38,725 nucleotides of DNA, taken from contig CACZZB010000014.1 in assembly GCA_902785555.1 (NCBI GenBank), positions 1 to 38,725 on the forward strand, read 5' to 3'. Source of the DNA: an uncultured Ruminococcus sp. (GTDB lineage Bacteria; Bacillota; Clostridia; Oscillospirales; Acutalibacteraceae). The notes below the pieces were generated by a model that saw nothing but the letters and a program-made list of their open reading frames with translations, was not told where the DNA came from and searched no databases. The position numbers and the translations under genes are program-made. Below, in pieces: positions 16,743-25,378 of this stretch. The number at the start of each line of letters is the position of its first letter. The first letter of the stretch is position 1.

Positions 16743-16753
16743 AGTTAAAGTAA
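16722..16753 (+). promoter_or_regulatory. Inverted repeat over the gap promoter, candidate operator
   Basis: TTACTTTAA (16722-16730) and TTAAAGTAA (16745-16753) form a perfect 9-bp inverted repeat. It brackets the -10 box and the start of transcription, where a repressor would block RNA polymerase. It could also form a weak RNA hairpin. Confidence 0.45.
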
Positions 16754-16777
16754 TAAAATATTAGGAGGTAATTCCCC

Positions 16778-17815
16778 ATGTCAGTTAAAGTTGCTATTAA
16801 TGGTTTCGGTCGTATCGGTCGTCTTGCATTCAGACAGATGTTCGGTGCAGAAGGTTATGAAGTTGTTGCTATCAACGACCTTACAAAGCCTTCAATGCTC
16901 GCTAACCTCTTGAAGTATGATACAGCTCAGGGCGGTTATTGCGGTAAAATAGGTGAAGGTCTTCACACTGTTTCTGCTGATGACGAGGCAGGTACAATCA
17001 CAGTTGACGGCAAAACTCTTACGATTTATGCTAAGGCTAATGCTGCAGAGCTTCCTTGGGGCGAACTCGGTGTAGACGTTGTTCTCGAGTGCACAGGTTT
17101 CTACTGCTCAAAGGCTAAGTCACAGGCTCACATTGATGCAGGTGCAAAGAAAGTTGTTATTTCAGCTCCGGCAGGCAATGACCTTAAAACAATCGTATTC
17201 AGCGTAAACGAGAATACTCTCACAGCTGATGATACAATCATCTCTGCTGCTTCTTGTACAACAAACTGCCTTGCTCCTATGGCAAAGGCTCTCAACGACT
17301 ATGCTCCTATCCAGAGCGGTATCATGAGCACAATCCACGCTTACACAGGCGATCAGATGATTCTTGACGGTCCTCACAGAAAGGGTGACCTCAGACGTGC
17401 AAGAGCAGGTGCTGCAAATATCGTTCCTAACTCAACAGGTGCTGCAAAGGCTATCGGTCTTGTTATCCCCGAACTCAACGGCAAACTTATCGGTTCTGCA
17501 CAGAGAGTACCGGTTCCGACAGGCTCAACAACTATCCTTACAGCTGTTGTAAAAGGTGCTGACGTTACAAAAGAAGGCATCAACGCTGCTATGAAAGCTG
17601 CTGCTTCCGAGTCATTCGGCTACAATGAGGATCAGATCGTTTCTTCTGACGTTATCGGCATGAGATACGGCTCACTCTTTGATGCTACTCAGACAATGGT
17701 TGCTAAAATAGCTGATGACCTTTATGAAGTACAGGTTGTTTCATGGTACGACAACGAGAACAGCTACACAAGCCAGATGGTAAGAACAATCAAATATTTT
17801 GCTGAACTCGGCTAA
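16778..17815 (+). CDS. gap: Glyceraldehyde-3-phosphate dehydrogenase, type I
   Basis: This 345-residue glycolytic enzyme oxidises glyceraldehyde 3-phosphate with NAD. The Rossmann motif INGFGRIGR is at 8-16 and the Asp of AINDLT (34) favours NAD. The catalytic Cys is residue 160 in SAASCTTNC, and the His lies in [30 protein letters not shown] and the C-terminal SWYDNE complete the family pattern. Codon use (many GCT, AAC, ATC and CTC codons) differs from neighbours and fits very high expression. AGGAGG precedes the ATG. It is a single-gene unit, not joined to pgk or tpi here. Confidence 0.97.
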   Translation: MSVKVAINGFGRIGRLAFRQMFGAEGYEVVAINDLTKPSMLANLLKYDTAQGGYCGKIGEGLHTVSADDEAGTITVDGKTLTIYAKANAAELPWGELGVDVVLECTGFYCSKAKSQAHIDAGAKKVVISAPAGNDLKTIVFSVNENTLTADDTIISAASCTTNCLAPMAKALNDYAPIQSGIMSTIHAYTGDQMILDGPHRKGDLRRARAGAANIVPNSTGAAKAIGLVIPELNGKLIGSAQRVPVPTGSTTILTAVVKGADVTKEGINAAMKAAASESFGYNEDQIVSSDVIGMRYGSLFDATQTMVAKIADDLYEVQVVSWYDNENSYTSQMVRTIKYFAELG

Positions 17816-17852
17816 TATTACGAACCATTAGTAGAAAAAATCAAAAAAATTC

Positions 17853-17888
17853 GGAGTGTCCCGGCAATTGTCAGGGCACTCCTTTTTT
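17853..17888 (+). terminator. Terminator after gap
   Basis: GGAGTG (17853-17858) plus CCC (17860-17862) pair with GGG plus CACTCC (17874-17882), with one bulged T, followed by a run of six T. Confidence 0.88.
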
Positions 17889-17932
17889 CAATCAGTAATT
17901 TGCTTTAAAGTGATTTTATTTCTTGGATAATA

Positions 17933-18919
17933 TTACGAATTTTCTTTGATAACAGCTTTTTCTTCGGGCGAAAGCTCGGAAACAAATGTCACTTCAACAG
18001 GCATTGTACCTTTGTCAATTTCATCATATTTACCCGTAAATACGATAGTGTGGGTTGTATTTGTACCATCGGTGTAGTTCACGGTTATATCAACGGTAAC
18101 ATCCTGTATTGCGGCTTTAAAAAGAGCATTTCTCAATTCAGCGTACTTGTCCCCGTTCCTGAAATCAACGAATGCGTCAAAACTCGGAAGATTTTCAAGA
18201 AATTCCTGAGCCTGTTTTGTAAGGTCGTCTTTTGCAAGGTCAGGGGTATCGCTCGGCTTTAATCGTATAAATGCAACATCTTCACTTTTAAGCTGTTCAC
18301 CATATTCTATTGTGAATGAATTACAGATATAACCATTATATATTTCAAGCGTACTTTCATCAATTTCACTGCGGACAATTTCAGTAAACTGTAAATTTTC
18401 ATTAGGCACAAACAAAGCATTGTTTATTTTGTATGTCACACTTTTGATACCATTACCCCTGCATACAACGGGAAAATTGATTGTCGGACACCATGCCGCA
18501 CTTAATTTTGATGTATTTTCGTCAATATCTACACGTTCAATGCACATACAATCTGTACCCATAGCGTTCAAACCCGACATATTGAGTTCGGAAATTCCAA
18601 CAGTATTTTCTTCGTTCAATTCGGCAGCATTGACCATAAGGGCAAATGAATTTTTTACGCTTGTTTGTGAAATCATCGAATTATCATGAATTACAGGTGC
18701 AGGTACATTTTGATTTGATATGACTGCAACACTCGTTACAACTACCGCACAAGCCGCTGCGGCGGAAACTATCTTTATTATCTTGTTTGACTTTTTAGGC
18801 ATAGCAACTACTTCCTTTCTGTTTTTATCGGCTTCAATAGCCGCTTTGATTGCTTTTTCAACGGCTGACTGAGGTGCTTTTATCTCGGACAGTTTTTTTG
18901 TATATTCGTTTTTTCTCAT
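17933..18919 (-). CDS. Probable membrane anti-sigma factor
   Basis: The 328-residue product starts with a cytoplasmic segment of about 45 charged residues (MRKNEYTKKLSEIKAPQSAV). One membrane helix (about 46-66, IIKIVSAAAACAVVVTSVAV) and a large extracellular domain follow. The gene begins 1 bp after the sigma-factor stop and shares its operon. This topology and position are those of anti-sigma factors that hold an ECF sigma at the membrane. No zinc-anti-sigma HxxxCxxC motif is seen, so it is not the ZAS type. The outer domain is unrecognised and may be the sensor. Confidence 0.7.
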   Translation of the reverse strand: MRKNEYTKKLSEIKAPQSAVEKAIKAAIEADKNRKEVVAMPKKSNKIIKIVSAAAACAVVVTSVAVISNQNVPAPVIHDNSMISQTSVKNSFALMVNAAELNEENTVGISELNMSGLNAMGTDCMCIERVDIDENTSKLSAAWCPTINFPVVCRGNGIKSVTYKINNALFVPNENLQFTEIVRSEIDESTLEIYNGYICNSFTIEYGEQLKSEDVAFIRLKPSDTPDLAKDDLTKQAQEFLENLPSFDAFVDFRNGDKYAELRNALFKAAIQDVTVDITVNYTDGTNTTHTIVFTGKYDEIDKGTMPVEVTFVSELSPEEKAVIKENS

Positions 18920-18920
18920 G

Positions 18921-19412
18921 TTAATCCTCCTCCGTCAAAATTTTCTTAAGTTTTTTTCTTGCCCTCTGTAAATCTGAACTGACAGTGTTTATGCTTTTTT
19001 GAAGTGTGTCTGCAATATCCTGCAAAGTGAAATTTTCATAGTAGTATAGATATATAACAGTCCTGTATTTTTGGGGAAGTTGGAATATTTCTTCAAGGAT
19101 ATTGTTTTCCTGCTGAGAGGGCGTGTTTATGTAATCATCAAGGGGTTCCGTATAAGTACGCTTTTTGTGCCTGTACAGGTCATGGCATTTGTTTACAGTC
19201 ACCCTGATGATCCATCTTTTGAGATATTCTTCATCTTTGAGGGGAGCATTTTTGGTTACAAGTGCAACACTGACTTCCTGAAGGATATCTTCTGCATCAT
19301 GGTGACTTCCCGTATTCTGATATGCTATCCTGTATATCATGTCTGCATTTTCACGGATAGCTTTTTCTATTAATGAATATTGTTCTTTTTCGTCGACGAG
19401 TTTGTTTTCCAA
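18921..19412 (-). CDS. ECF-family RNA polymerase sigma factor
   Basis: The 163-residue sigma-70 family protein has region 2 (ADMIYRIAYQNTGSHHDAEDILQEVSVAL, ending in WIIRVTVNKCHDLYR) and region 4 (LPQKYRTVIYLYYYENFTLQDIADTL with NTVSSDLQRARKKLKKIL). Regions 1 and 3 are missing, as in all ECF sigmas. TTG at 19412 is the chosen start because GGAGG lies 7 nt upstream; an earlier GTG at 19430 overlaps that site. It is cotranscribed with the putative anti-sigma. A self-controlled promoter is likely, with CGAAAAA and CGTTATA near 19440-19470 as weak candidates. Confidence 0.92.
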   Translation of the reverse strand: MENKLVDEKEQYSLIEKAIRENADMIYRIAYQNTGSHHDAEDILQEVSVALVTKNAPLKDEEYLKRWIIRVTVNKCHDLYRHKKRTYTEPLDDYINTPSQQENNILEEIFQLPQKYRTVIYLYYYENFTLQDIADTLQKSINTVSSDLQRARKKLKKILTEED

Positions 19413-19494
19413 GTGAAAACCTCCTTTCACCTATATAACGATAGGAAATATTCTTTTTCGTGCAAAAGGATAATATTTTTTTAATAAAAAAAAA

Positions 19495-19525
19495 CAAGGG
19501 ACTTTCATTCTCTGAAAGTCCCTTG
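19495..19525 (-). terminator. Terminator of the tRNA operon
   Basis: A perfect 13-bp stem (CAAGGGACTTTCA with TGAAAGTCCCTTG) around a 5-nt loop is followed on the minus strand by a run of T. Confidence 0.9.
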
Positions 19526-19540
19526 CTTACTATGTTTTTA

Positions 19541-19616
19541 TGGAGCTGATAATCAGACTTGAACTGACGACCTCGTCCTTACCAAGGACGCGCTCTGCCG
19601 ACTGAGCTATATCAGC
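19541..19616 (-). tRNA. tRNA-Thr (anticodon GGU)
   Basis: The acceptor stem GCTGATA/TATCAGC, the D-arm AGCTCAGTCGGCAGAGC, the anticodon stem CGTCC/GGACG with loop TTGGTAA, and the T-arm with GTTCAAGTC are all present. CCA is encoded. Length is 76 nt. It is the second gene of a two-tRNA transcript. Confidence 0.93.
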
Positions 19617-19653
19617 AAACAATTTGAACTCCCTCAAAGGAGAGAGTTCGGAA

Positions 19654-19730
19654 TGGCGATCCGGAACGGGATCGAACCGTCGACCTCTAGCGTGACAGGC
19701 TAGCGTTCTAACCAGCTGAACTACCGGACC
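19654..19730 (-). tRNA. tRNA-Asp (anticodon GUC)
   Basis: The acceptor stem GGTCCGG/CCGGATC has one G-U pair, the D-arm is GTTCAGCTGGTTAGAAC, the anticodon stem is CTAGC/GCTAG with loop CTGTCAC, and the T-arm contains GGTTCGATCC. The discriminator is G and CCA is encoded. Length is 77 nt. Confidence 0.95.
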
Positions 19731-19743
19731 ACTTGCAAGGACA

Positions 19744-19772
19744 ATAATATCATATTTCGGATATTTTGTCAA
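19744..19772 (-). promoter_or_regulatory. Promoter of the tRNA-Asp/tRNA-Thr operon
   Basis: On the minus strand a perfect TTGACA (19772-19767) and TATTAT (19749-19744) are 17 bp apart, 13 bp before the tRNA-Asp 5' end. Confidence 0.8.
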
Positions 19773-19804
19773 TGCTTTTTTATATAATTTTTTCAAAAAA
19801 TTTT

Positions 19805-20569
19805 TTATGAGCCAAGTTTGACTATATCTTTATATAAAAGCCTGTACTTTTCGGATATTTCTATATCAAAGTGATAATGTCCGAAATACCATTTTTTGAA
19901 ACTGCACTTTTGGGAAATTTCCTGTAAAAAATCATTGAGTTTGTCGCACGAATATTGATTTTTCTTTTTTTCATCAATATAGTTGTCAATAAGAATTTTC
20001 TGAACATCGGCAGGACAGTCATGGGTAATTATATAATCACAATTATAATTATTTTTTTGGAGAGTTTGGAGAGCATAAGAAAATTCTTCATCACTCGGCA
20101 TTTCGTCATCCCACCATGATATGCCTTTGACACGGTAATATTCTTTTTTTCTTCTTATCAGGGCTTTTTCTTTCATTTTAAAATCCCTGTCAAGAGGGTC
20201 AAGTATACCGTCCTGTATATCATGCGACCTTGCTCCGCCCATGACAAATATTTTGTTTCCCTCTATACGGAACATTTCCCCACGCATGAGATGATATATA
20301 TTATCCGTTATTTTATGAACTTTTCCCCCGAAAAGCTCCTCAACGGGATAACTGTTTATCATATCAAAATTTTCGTGGTTACCGTCACAGAATAATATTT
20401 TATACGGTTTTTGAGAGAGCCAATTAAGCCAATATTTTTCTGTGGGACTGCTGTCCCAAATTCCGCCGAAATCTCCGCATATTATGAGGGTATCATTTGA
20501 AGCTGCTTTAAAAAGACCGTTTTTCAGTCTTTTAAATTCGCTGTGTGTATCACCTGTTATATATATCAC
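19805..20569 (-). CDS. Calcineurin-like metallophosphoesterase
   Basis: This 254-residue protein has all metal-binding blocks of the family in order: GDTH (6-9), GDFGG (32-36), GNHE (63-66), THDCP and GHYHFD near the C-terminus. A GTG start has GGAG 10 nt upstream. It lies 18 bp after the lipoprotein gene in the same operon. The substrate (nucleotide, phosphoprotein or phosphodiester) cannot be read from the sequence. Confidence 0.85.
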   Translation of the reverse strand: MIYITGDTHSEFKRLKNGLFKAASNDTLIICGDFGGIWDSSPTEKYWLNWLSQKPYKILFCDGNHENFDMINSYPVEELFGGKVHKITDNIYHLMRGEMFRIEGNKIFVMGGARSHDIQDGILDPLDRDFKMKEKALIRRKKEYYRVKGISWWDDEMPSDEEFSYALQTLQKNNYNCDYIITHDCPADVQKILIDNYIDEKKKNQYSCDKLNDFLQEISQKCSFKKWYFGHYHFDIEISEKYRLLYKDIVKLGS

Positions 20570-20587
20570 AATAATATCACTCCTGTC

Positions 20588-22003
20588 TTACTGTGCAGGA
20601 AGAACCTCATCGGAGAACAGCAAATATAATTCAGGTGTGCTGAGATTGCCGTCAGGGTCTATCCTGTTAGTCACTTCATAATCACTTACAGCCTTTGCGG
20701 TCACATCTCCGTAATAGCCCGTTATTTCGTCATTCTTAAAATAGCCAAGGTCTTTGAGTCTTTTCTGCACGATTTTTACATTTTCATTCTCGTCGCCCAA
20801 GTAGAATCTCATTCCGGCAGTTATATTCAGTGAATCATCAGCGGTTACAACTATGGATGACTGCTCAGGCTCTGACGATTCTTCGGAAGATTCCTCTGTT
20901 TCTGATGATTCTTCAGAAGATTCCTCTATCTCTGATGATTCTTCGGAAGATTCTTCTGTTTCTGATGATTCCTCGGAAGATTCCTCTGTCTCTGATGATT
21001 CTTCGGAAGATTCCTCTATCTTTGATGATTCTTCGGAAGATTCCTCTATCTTTGATGATTCCTCTGTCATTGATGATTCTTCAATATCTGACGACTGTTG
21101 CGGTTTATTTGAAGGTTCTCCTGATGAGTCACTTGAAATTTCGGGATACATTGTTTCAATAAAGAGTGAAAGTACCTGTGTAATGCTGTTGCCCTGTCTG
21201 TCAAATAAATTTTTATCTATCTCATAGACTTTATTTTCTTTGACTGCTTTAAGATTTTTGAACATTTCGCTTTTTGCAAGTTTTTCTTTGACTCCCGTAT
21301 CACAGAATATATACTGAGGGTTTGAAAGAACTATCTTTTGAAATATATCGCTGTCTTCAAGACCGCATACATTTACGGCATTTGCATATTCAAACAGTTT
21401 TCCTCCGAAGCTGTCATTATATGCAACATTTCCGTCAGCGTCATACATATAGCAGGCTGTGACTATAACTTGTTTTTCGGGAACTATCCTTTGCAGATCC
21501 TCCATTGTATTTATAACCGATTCTGATTTTTTGATCCCCTTTGACCTTCCGGAATTATTTCCTCCGGCTACTGCACATACGCTTTCATAAAGTATCCTGA
21601 GTTCATCATTGTTTTTTGCCTGTATCATGCTAAGGACATTTATATTTTTTTCTTCAAGCTGTTTCTTGATATCCTTAGACAAGTTTTTGTCAGCGAATAC
21701 AACATCAGGCTTTGCGGAAATTATTTTTTTAATGTCGGGCTTGTTTTCTGCCCCGACTGTTTTTATATCTTGGATTTCCTCCTGTGTACATTCGTTTGAA
21801 CGGGCTTTTATACGGTCGGCATATCCGCAGGCTATAAGTATGTCAGCCACGGAATCATCAAGACATACGATATTTTTGGGCTGTTTTTCAAAAGTATATC
21901 CTGCCACCTGTACGGGATATTCTCCGTTATTGCCGCCGTATGAACAGCCTGCAAGTCCCAATATCATTATCATACTGATTACAATTGCGGTTATTTTTTT
22001 CAT
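20588..22003 (-). CDS. Lipoprotein: periplasmic-binding (Fe/B12 type) domain fused to a peptidoglycan-binding domain
   Basis: The 471-residue product starts with a lipoprotein signal (LGLAGC, Cys about residue 19). A helical-backbone metal/cobalamin receptor domain like BtuF or FhuD covers about 30-310: QPKNIVCLDDSVADILIACG, DIKKIISAKPDVVFAD, AVKENKVYEIDKNLF. A low-complexity Ser/Glu linker of repeated EESSEESSETE units follows (about 315-390). The C-terminus is a PG_binding_1 domain (NVKIVQKRLKDLGYFKND ... GDVTAKAVSDYE). I chose ATG at 22003, directly before the signal peptide. No permease or ATPase for uptake is encoded nearby. The protein may therefore be a wall-attached metal or cofactor trap, or a partner of a transporter encoded elsewhere. 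Confidence 0.8.
   Translation of the reverse strand: MKKITAIVISMIMILGLAGCSYGGNNGEYPVQVAGYTFEKQPKNIVCLDDSVADILIACGYADRIKARSNECTQEEIQDIKTVGAENKPDIKKIISAKPDVVFADKNLSKDIKKQLEEKNINVLSMIQAKNNDELRILYESVCAVAGGNNSGRSKGIKKSESVINTMEDLQRIVPEKQVIVTACYMYDADGNVAYNDSFGGKLFEYANAVNVCGLEDSDIFQKIVLSNPQYIFCDTGVKEKLAKSEMFKNLKAVKENKVYEIDKNLFDRQGNSITQVLSLFIETMYPEISSDSSGEPSNKPQQSSDIEESSMTEESSKIEESSEESSKIEESSEESSETEESSEESSETEESSEESSEIEESSEESSETEESSEESSEPEQSSIVVTADDSLNITAGMRFYLGDENENVKIVQKRLKDLGYFKNDEITGYYGDVTAKAVSDYEVTNRIDPDGNLSTPELYLLFSDEVLPAQ
20874..21083 (-). repeat. 30-bp tandem repeats encoding a Ser/Glu linker
   Basis: Six units of 30 bp start at 20874, 20904, 20934, 20964, 20994 and 21024, followed by a partial unit. 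They differ by only a few bases (for example GTTTCT, ATCTCT or ATCTTT at the unit end). The length being a multiple of three keeps the frame, so copy number can change without breaking the gene. Confidence 0.9.
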
Positions 22004-22038
22004 TTTCACTTTTCCATCTTTCCTTTTCCAAAAAATAT

Positions 22039-23268
22039 TTATTCTATTGAAAGCTGTCTTATAAACTGTCTTGCCGCTCTGGGTGAACGTCCTCCTTTTT
22101 GGATAGCCCATTTTTCGGCTTTGGCACAAAGTTCCTCTGTTACGGTGTCAATGCCCGATTCTTTTGCAAGACTTTTGACAATTTCAAGATACTGTTCCTT
22201 ATCGGGCTTTGAAAAATTGACAGTTATCCCGAATCTGTCGGACAGTGACATCATTTCCTGAATGGTATCATTGCGGTGCATATCATCTCCGTCACGGTCG
22301 GAGAAAGTTTCCTTGATGATATGCCTTCTGTTTGAAGTCGCATATATAAGAGTATTTTCGGGTCTTGCGGCAAGACTGCCCTCCAATACAGCTTTTAATT
22401 CGGCATAGCTCTTATCCTCACCCGAAAATGACAGGTCATCTATGAATATAACGAATTTGAGAGGCAGAGGAGCTATTTTATCCACGAGCAGCGGGAATTC
22501 GGATAATCTTTCCTTTGGCATTTCGACCATTCTGAGACCGTCTTTGGAGTATTCGTTCAAAATTGCCTTGACGGTAGAAGATTTTCCAGTACCCCTGTCA
22601 CCATACAAAAGACAGTTGTTGCTTTCTATACCCTTTAAGAAAGCAAGGGTATTATTTACAACTATCCCCCTTGGAGTGTCATAGCCTTTGAGGGAAGACA
22701 ATCTTATACTGTCGGGATGTATGACAGGCTGTATGTCATGTTCTCTCCATATAAAAGCCTTGTATCTTGCGAATACACCGCATCCGTTTCTGAAATAGAA
22801 TTCCGCAAGGCGGTCTATTGTGTTCTCGTCGGAAAATTCGCTGACAGGCCGACCGCATTTCCATAACGGGAGATTTTCCGATAAAGTGCCCAATTCATCT
22901 TTGTATTTATATTCGTTGAGAATGATGTCGGGAGAAAGACTGCCGAGTTTTCTTATAGCGTCAATGTCACGCTGTACGGCATTTAAAACTGTTGATGGGA
23001 GTTCTTTTTGAATACCTTGTGCAGATGCTCTCGAAAAAGCGTTTTCATCAAATAAAACGGTTTCCGTAAGACATTTTGCGAAGTTGTCGGAACAGCCCCT
23101 GTCACAGAGAACTGCAAAAAATTCTCCCCAGGCTCTGCAAAATTCAAATATATCCTTGTCAAAAGCCAGAAGAAGTTTATAATAAGCCTTTGCGACAGTC
23201 CTTTGCATTATCCCCTTATATACAGAAAGAGAGGACATCAACAATACTGCCTCTTTTGTACGATTCAT
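22039..23268 (-). CDS. AAA+ ATPase of the DUF815 family
   Basis: This 409-residue protein has a helical N-terminal half and a DUF815 AAA+ domain. The entry motif GYDTPRGIVVNNTLAFLKGI is followed by Walker A YGDRGTGKSS (about 222-231) and Walker B FVIFIDDLSF. Sensor-1 is LIYATSNRRHI, and the C-terminal helical lid includes GGRSPRAARQF. The ATG at 23268 is preferred because GGGAAG lies about 11 nt upstream; GTG at 23280 overlaps that site. It is the first gene of a three-gene minus-strand operon. The cellular role of DUF815 proteins is not established to my knowledge. Confidence 0.88.
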   Translation of the reverse strand: MNRTKEAVLLMSSLSVYKGIMQRTVAKAYYKLLLAFDKDIFEFCRAWGEFFAVLCDRGCSDNFAKCLTETVLFDENAFSRASAQGIQKELPSTVLNAVQRDIDAIRKLGSLSPDIILNEYKYKDELGTLSENLPLWKCGRPVSEFSDENTIDRLAEFYFRNGCGVFARYKAFIWREHDIQPVIHPDSIRLSSLKGYDTPRGIVVNNTLAFLKGIESNNCLLYGDRGTGKSSTVKAILNEYSKDGLRMVEMPKERLSEFPLLVDKIAPLPLKFVIFIDDLSFSGEDKSYAELKAVLEGSLAARPENTLIYATSNRRHIIKETFSDRDGDDMHRNDTIQEMMSLSDRFGITVNFSKPDKEQYLEIVKSLAKESGIDTVTEELCAKAEKWAIQKGGRSPRAARQFIRQLSIE

Positions 23269-23308
23269 AAAAAAATACACTTCCCGATTTATATAATTTT
23301 ACTCATAT

Positions 23309-23337
23309 ATTTTATAACAAAAATTCTTTTACGTCAA
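23309..23337 (-). promoter_or_regulatory. Promoter of the DUF815 operon
   Basis: On the minus strand TTGACG (23337-23332) and TAAAAT (23314-23309) are 17 bp apart. Confidence 0.6.
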
Positions 23338-23339
23338 TT

Positions 23340-23368
23340 AATTTTGTTTACCTAAATTTAACAAAATT
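23340..23368. promoter_or_regulatory. Inverted repeat between divergent promoters, candidate operator
   Basis: AATTTTGTT (23340-23348) and AACAAAATT (23360-23368) form a perfect 9-bp inverted repeat. It lies between the two -35 boxes of the divergent DUF815 and PH-domain operons and touches the plus-strand -35 box. Confidence 0.45.
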
Positions 23369-23395
23369 GAATGGATTTTGCATAACTTTTATGAT
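23367..23395 (+). promoter_or_regulatory. Promoter of the PH-domain protein operon
   Basis: TTGAAT (23367-23372) and TATGAT (23390-23395) are 17 bp apart. Confidence 0.55.
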
Positions 23396-23427
23396 AAAAT
23401 TATTATTCAGAGTGGAGAGTGGAAAAA

Positions 23428-23943
23428 ATGAAAAAACAGTCGGTCAAAAAATTCCTGAAAAAAGCAGAACCTCACAGGATATTCAAAAACAATCTTCTTT
23501 CGGAGAAAAGTATAATGCTATGGCGGATAAGGTCAACTGTTATTTTGATATTGTTTTCATTCATTGACGGAGGATTATTTGTATTTTTTCCGTTCTGGGC
23601 GGTAGTTTTGGGGATATTGGGATTATCCGCATATATTATTGCGATAAAATTATATTTCCCGTTATTGTACAAACATTGCGGATATTTTTTTGAAAATGAT
23701 ATTGTATCGATAAACAGCGGAGTTTTCATATACCACGAATCAAAAATACAGATATCGAAGATACAGTACTGTATAATATCGCAGGGACCCATACAGAGGA
23801 TTTTCGGTCTGTGCTCATTAAGGCTTCTGATGGCAGGGTCTTTTGAAAGTGTCAGTCAGATAACGCTTATAAATGCCTATCGTCTTAAAAACTACATTGA
23901 AAACGGAAAACAAGGTGAAATGAATGGAGAAAAGAAAGTATAA
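23428..23943 (+). CDS. Membrane protein with one bacterial PH domain (YdbS-like)
   Basis: The 171-residue product has two adjacent helices (about 35-85, LILFSFIDGGLFVFFPFW and VLGILGLSAYIIAIKLYF). A cytoplasmic bPH2-type domain follows (NDIVSINSGVFIYHESKIQISKIQYCIISQGPIQRIFGL). This is the YdbS arrangement. The ATG at 23428 has GGAG 10 nt upstream. Its end overlaps the next gene by 20 bp, so the two proteins are translationally coupled and probably form a complex, as YdbS and YdbT are thought to do. The function is unclear; a role in stress tolerance or membrane protection has been proposed for relatives. Confidence 0.8.
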   Translation: MKKQSVKKFLKKAEPHRIFKNNLLSEKSIMLWRIRSTVILILFSFIDGGLFVFFPFWAVVLGILGLSAYIIAIKLYFPLLYKHCGYFFENDIVSINSGVFIYHESKIQISKIQYCIISQGPIQRIFGLCSLRLLMAGSFESVSQITLINAYRLKNYIENGKQGEMNGEKKV

Positions 23944-25378
23944 GAAAACGCATCCGTTTTCGATAATAAAAAAGCTGAAAATATCGGTGGTACTTGTTCT
24001 GATATCGGTGATACAGCAGTTTTTGTACCGTCCGAGGGATATTTTTGAATACGTTACGGCACTCGGCTTCAACGCCCTGTACGCCTTTGCAATAATTTCA
24101 TACGCTGTCTATTCATACAGTTGTTACAGATACAGGCTTATTGAAGACGGTATACAGATAAAAGACGGTCTTTTTATCAAAAGACGATTCACAGTACCTT
24201 ATTCAAAGATACAGACCATTGTTTTTGATTTTGAAGCATTTGCATCGGTTTTCGGAGCAGTCAAGGTATGTTTTGACACTCCGGCAGGATTAAGCAAGCA
24301 ATATGATATTTCAGCTTATTTTTCAAAGAAAAATACAAATATAATTCTTATGAAAATACATGAGCTTAATCCGGAGGTATCCTGTGTAAAAGCGAATTTC
24401 GTGAATACATTGCTGATGTGTGCATTCTGGGCAAATCCTGCAACAGGTTTTTTGTTCATATCACCGGTTATTTCAAGACTGGGTAACATTGCCGGAAATG
24501 AACTTGCAAATAACATTTTCCGTACACAGTCGGATTTTCGTCTTAGGCTGATTGCCCTGAACATTCCCCCTGCAACGGCAGGAGCGGCAAGTGTTCTGAT
24601 GATAGGCTGGGCAGTATCAATGCTTGTGTGCTTTATGAGATACGCAAGGTTCAGGACATATAATCAGGGGGAATATATAGTTATATCAAAAGGATTTGTA
24701 AATCAGAATATATCGTTCATCAAAAGAAGCGGCATATCAGCGGTTACAGTGGAACAAAGTCTTTTGATGCACCTTATGGGAGTTTATACGGCAGGGATAG
24801 TTACGATAGGTTCGGGGAAGCTCAAAGGAGATAAGAGTATAATCCTTGCACCGCAGTCCAAAAAGGATTTTTTTCAGGCTCTGAACAGGCTTTTAAAGAT
24901 TTCCCGCAAGGAAAGGAAAAGTGTTTACACGGCAAAAAATACTCTCCCGTCATATTTGTATTTTCCGTTTTTTGTAACGGCAATAACGGTTATTGTAATA
25001 ATGCTTGCCGATAATTTCAGTGTTATAAACGATATTTTCAAGGCACTTCTTTTATTTTTGCTTGTACCGTTATTCTGGTGGATGCTTTTCAGGATATTTT
25101 CACACCGATACGCACATTTGGGGATAAGTTCAAAATATATAGTAATATGCGGTTTCAGCGGACTGACACTGAAAACATATTATGTTCCGTTTGATAAGAT
25201 ACAGTCGGTTGAAGTGACACAGAGTATTCCGCAGAGATTTGCGGATACCTGCAGTGTGAGAGTATATCTGTATTTTGAAAACAGGAATTTCCATACCGTG
25301 AAACATCTTCCGAAAGATAAAGTTGATGAACTTCTGAATGAAAGAAAACTGAAATGCAAAACGGAGTACAGAAAATAA
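23924..25378 (+). CDS. Membrane protein with three bacterial PH domains (YdbT-like)
   Basis: This 484-residue partner of the preceding protein has about six membrane helices in three pairs, each followed by a bPH2 domain. The repeats share a visible pattern: YRLIEDGIQIKDGLFIKRRFTVPYSKIQTIVFD (about 70-105), GEYIVISKGFVNQNISFIKRSGISAVTVEQSLLMHLMGVY (about 247-287) and KYIVICGFSGLTLKTYYVPFDKIQSVEVTQSIPQRFADT (about 404-443). Length and layout match YdbT. It ends in a terminator whose stem overlaps the last codons. Confidence 0.8.
   Translation: MEKRKYKKTHPFSIIKKLKISVVLVLISVIQQFLYRPRDIFEYVTALGFNALYAFAIISYAVYSYSCYRYRLIEDGIQIKDGLFIKRRFTVPYSKIQTIVFDFEAFASVFGAVKVCFDTPAGLSKQYDISAYFSKKNTNIILMKIHELNPEVSCVKANFVNTLLMCAFWANPATGFLFISPVISRLGNIAGNELANNIFRTQSDFRLRLIALNIPPATAGAASVLMIGWAVSMLVCFMRYARFRTYNQGEYIVISKGFVNQNISFIKRSGISAVTVEQSLLMHLMGVYTAGIVTIGSGKLKGDKSIILAPQSKKDFFQALNRLLKISRKERKSVYTAKNTLPSYLYFPFFVTAITVIVIMLADNFSVINDIFKALLLFLLVPLFWWMLFRIFSHRYAHLGISSKYIVICGFSGLTLKTYYVPFDKIQSVEVTQSIPQRFADTCSVRVYLYFENRNFHTVKHLPKDKVDELLNERKLKCKTEYRK

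Noticed and set aside
20853..21227. Asp/Ser-rich protein on the plus strand opposite the lipoprotein
   Set aside because: It is the mirror image of the Ser/Glu repeat tract in the real minus-strand gene and lacks a ribosome site.
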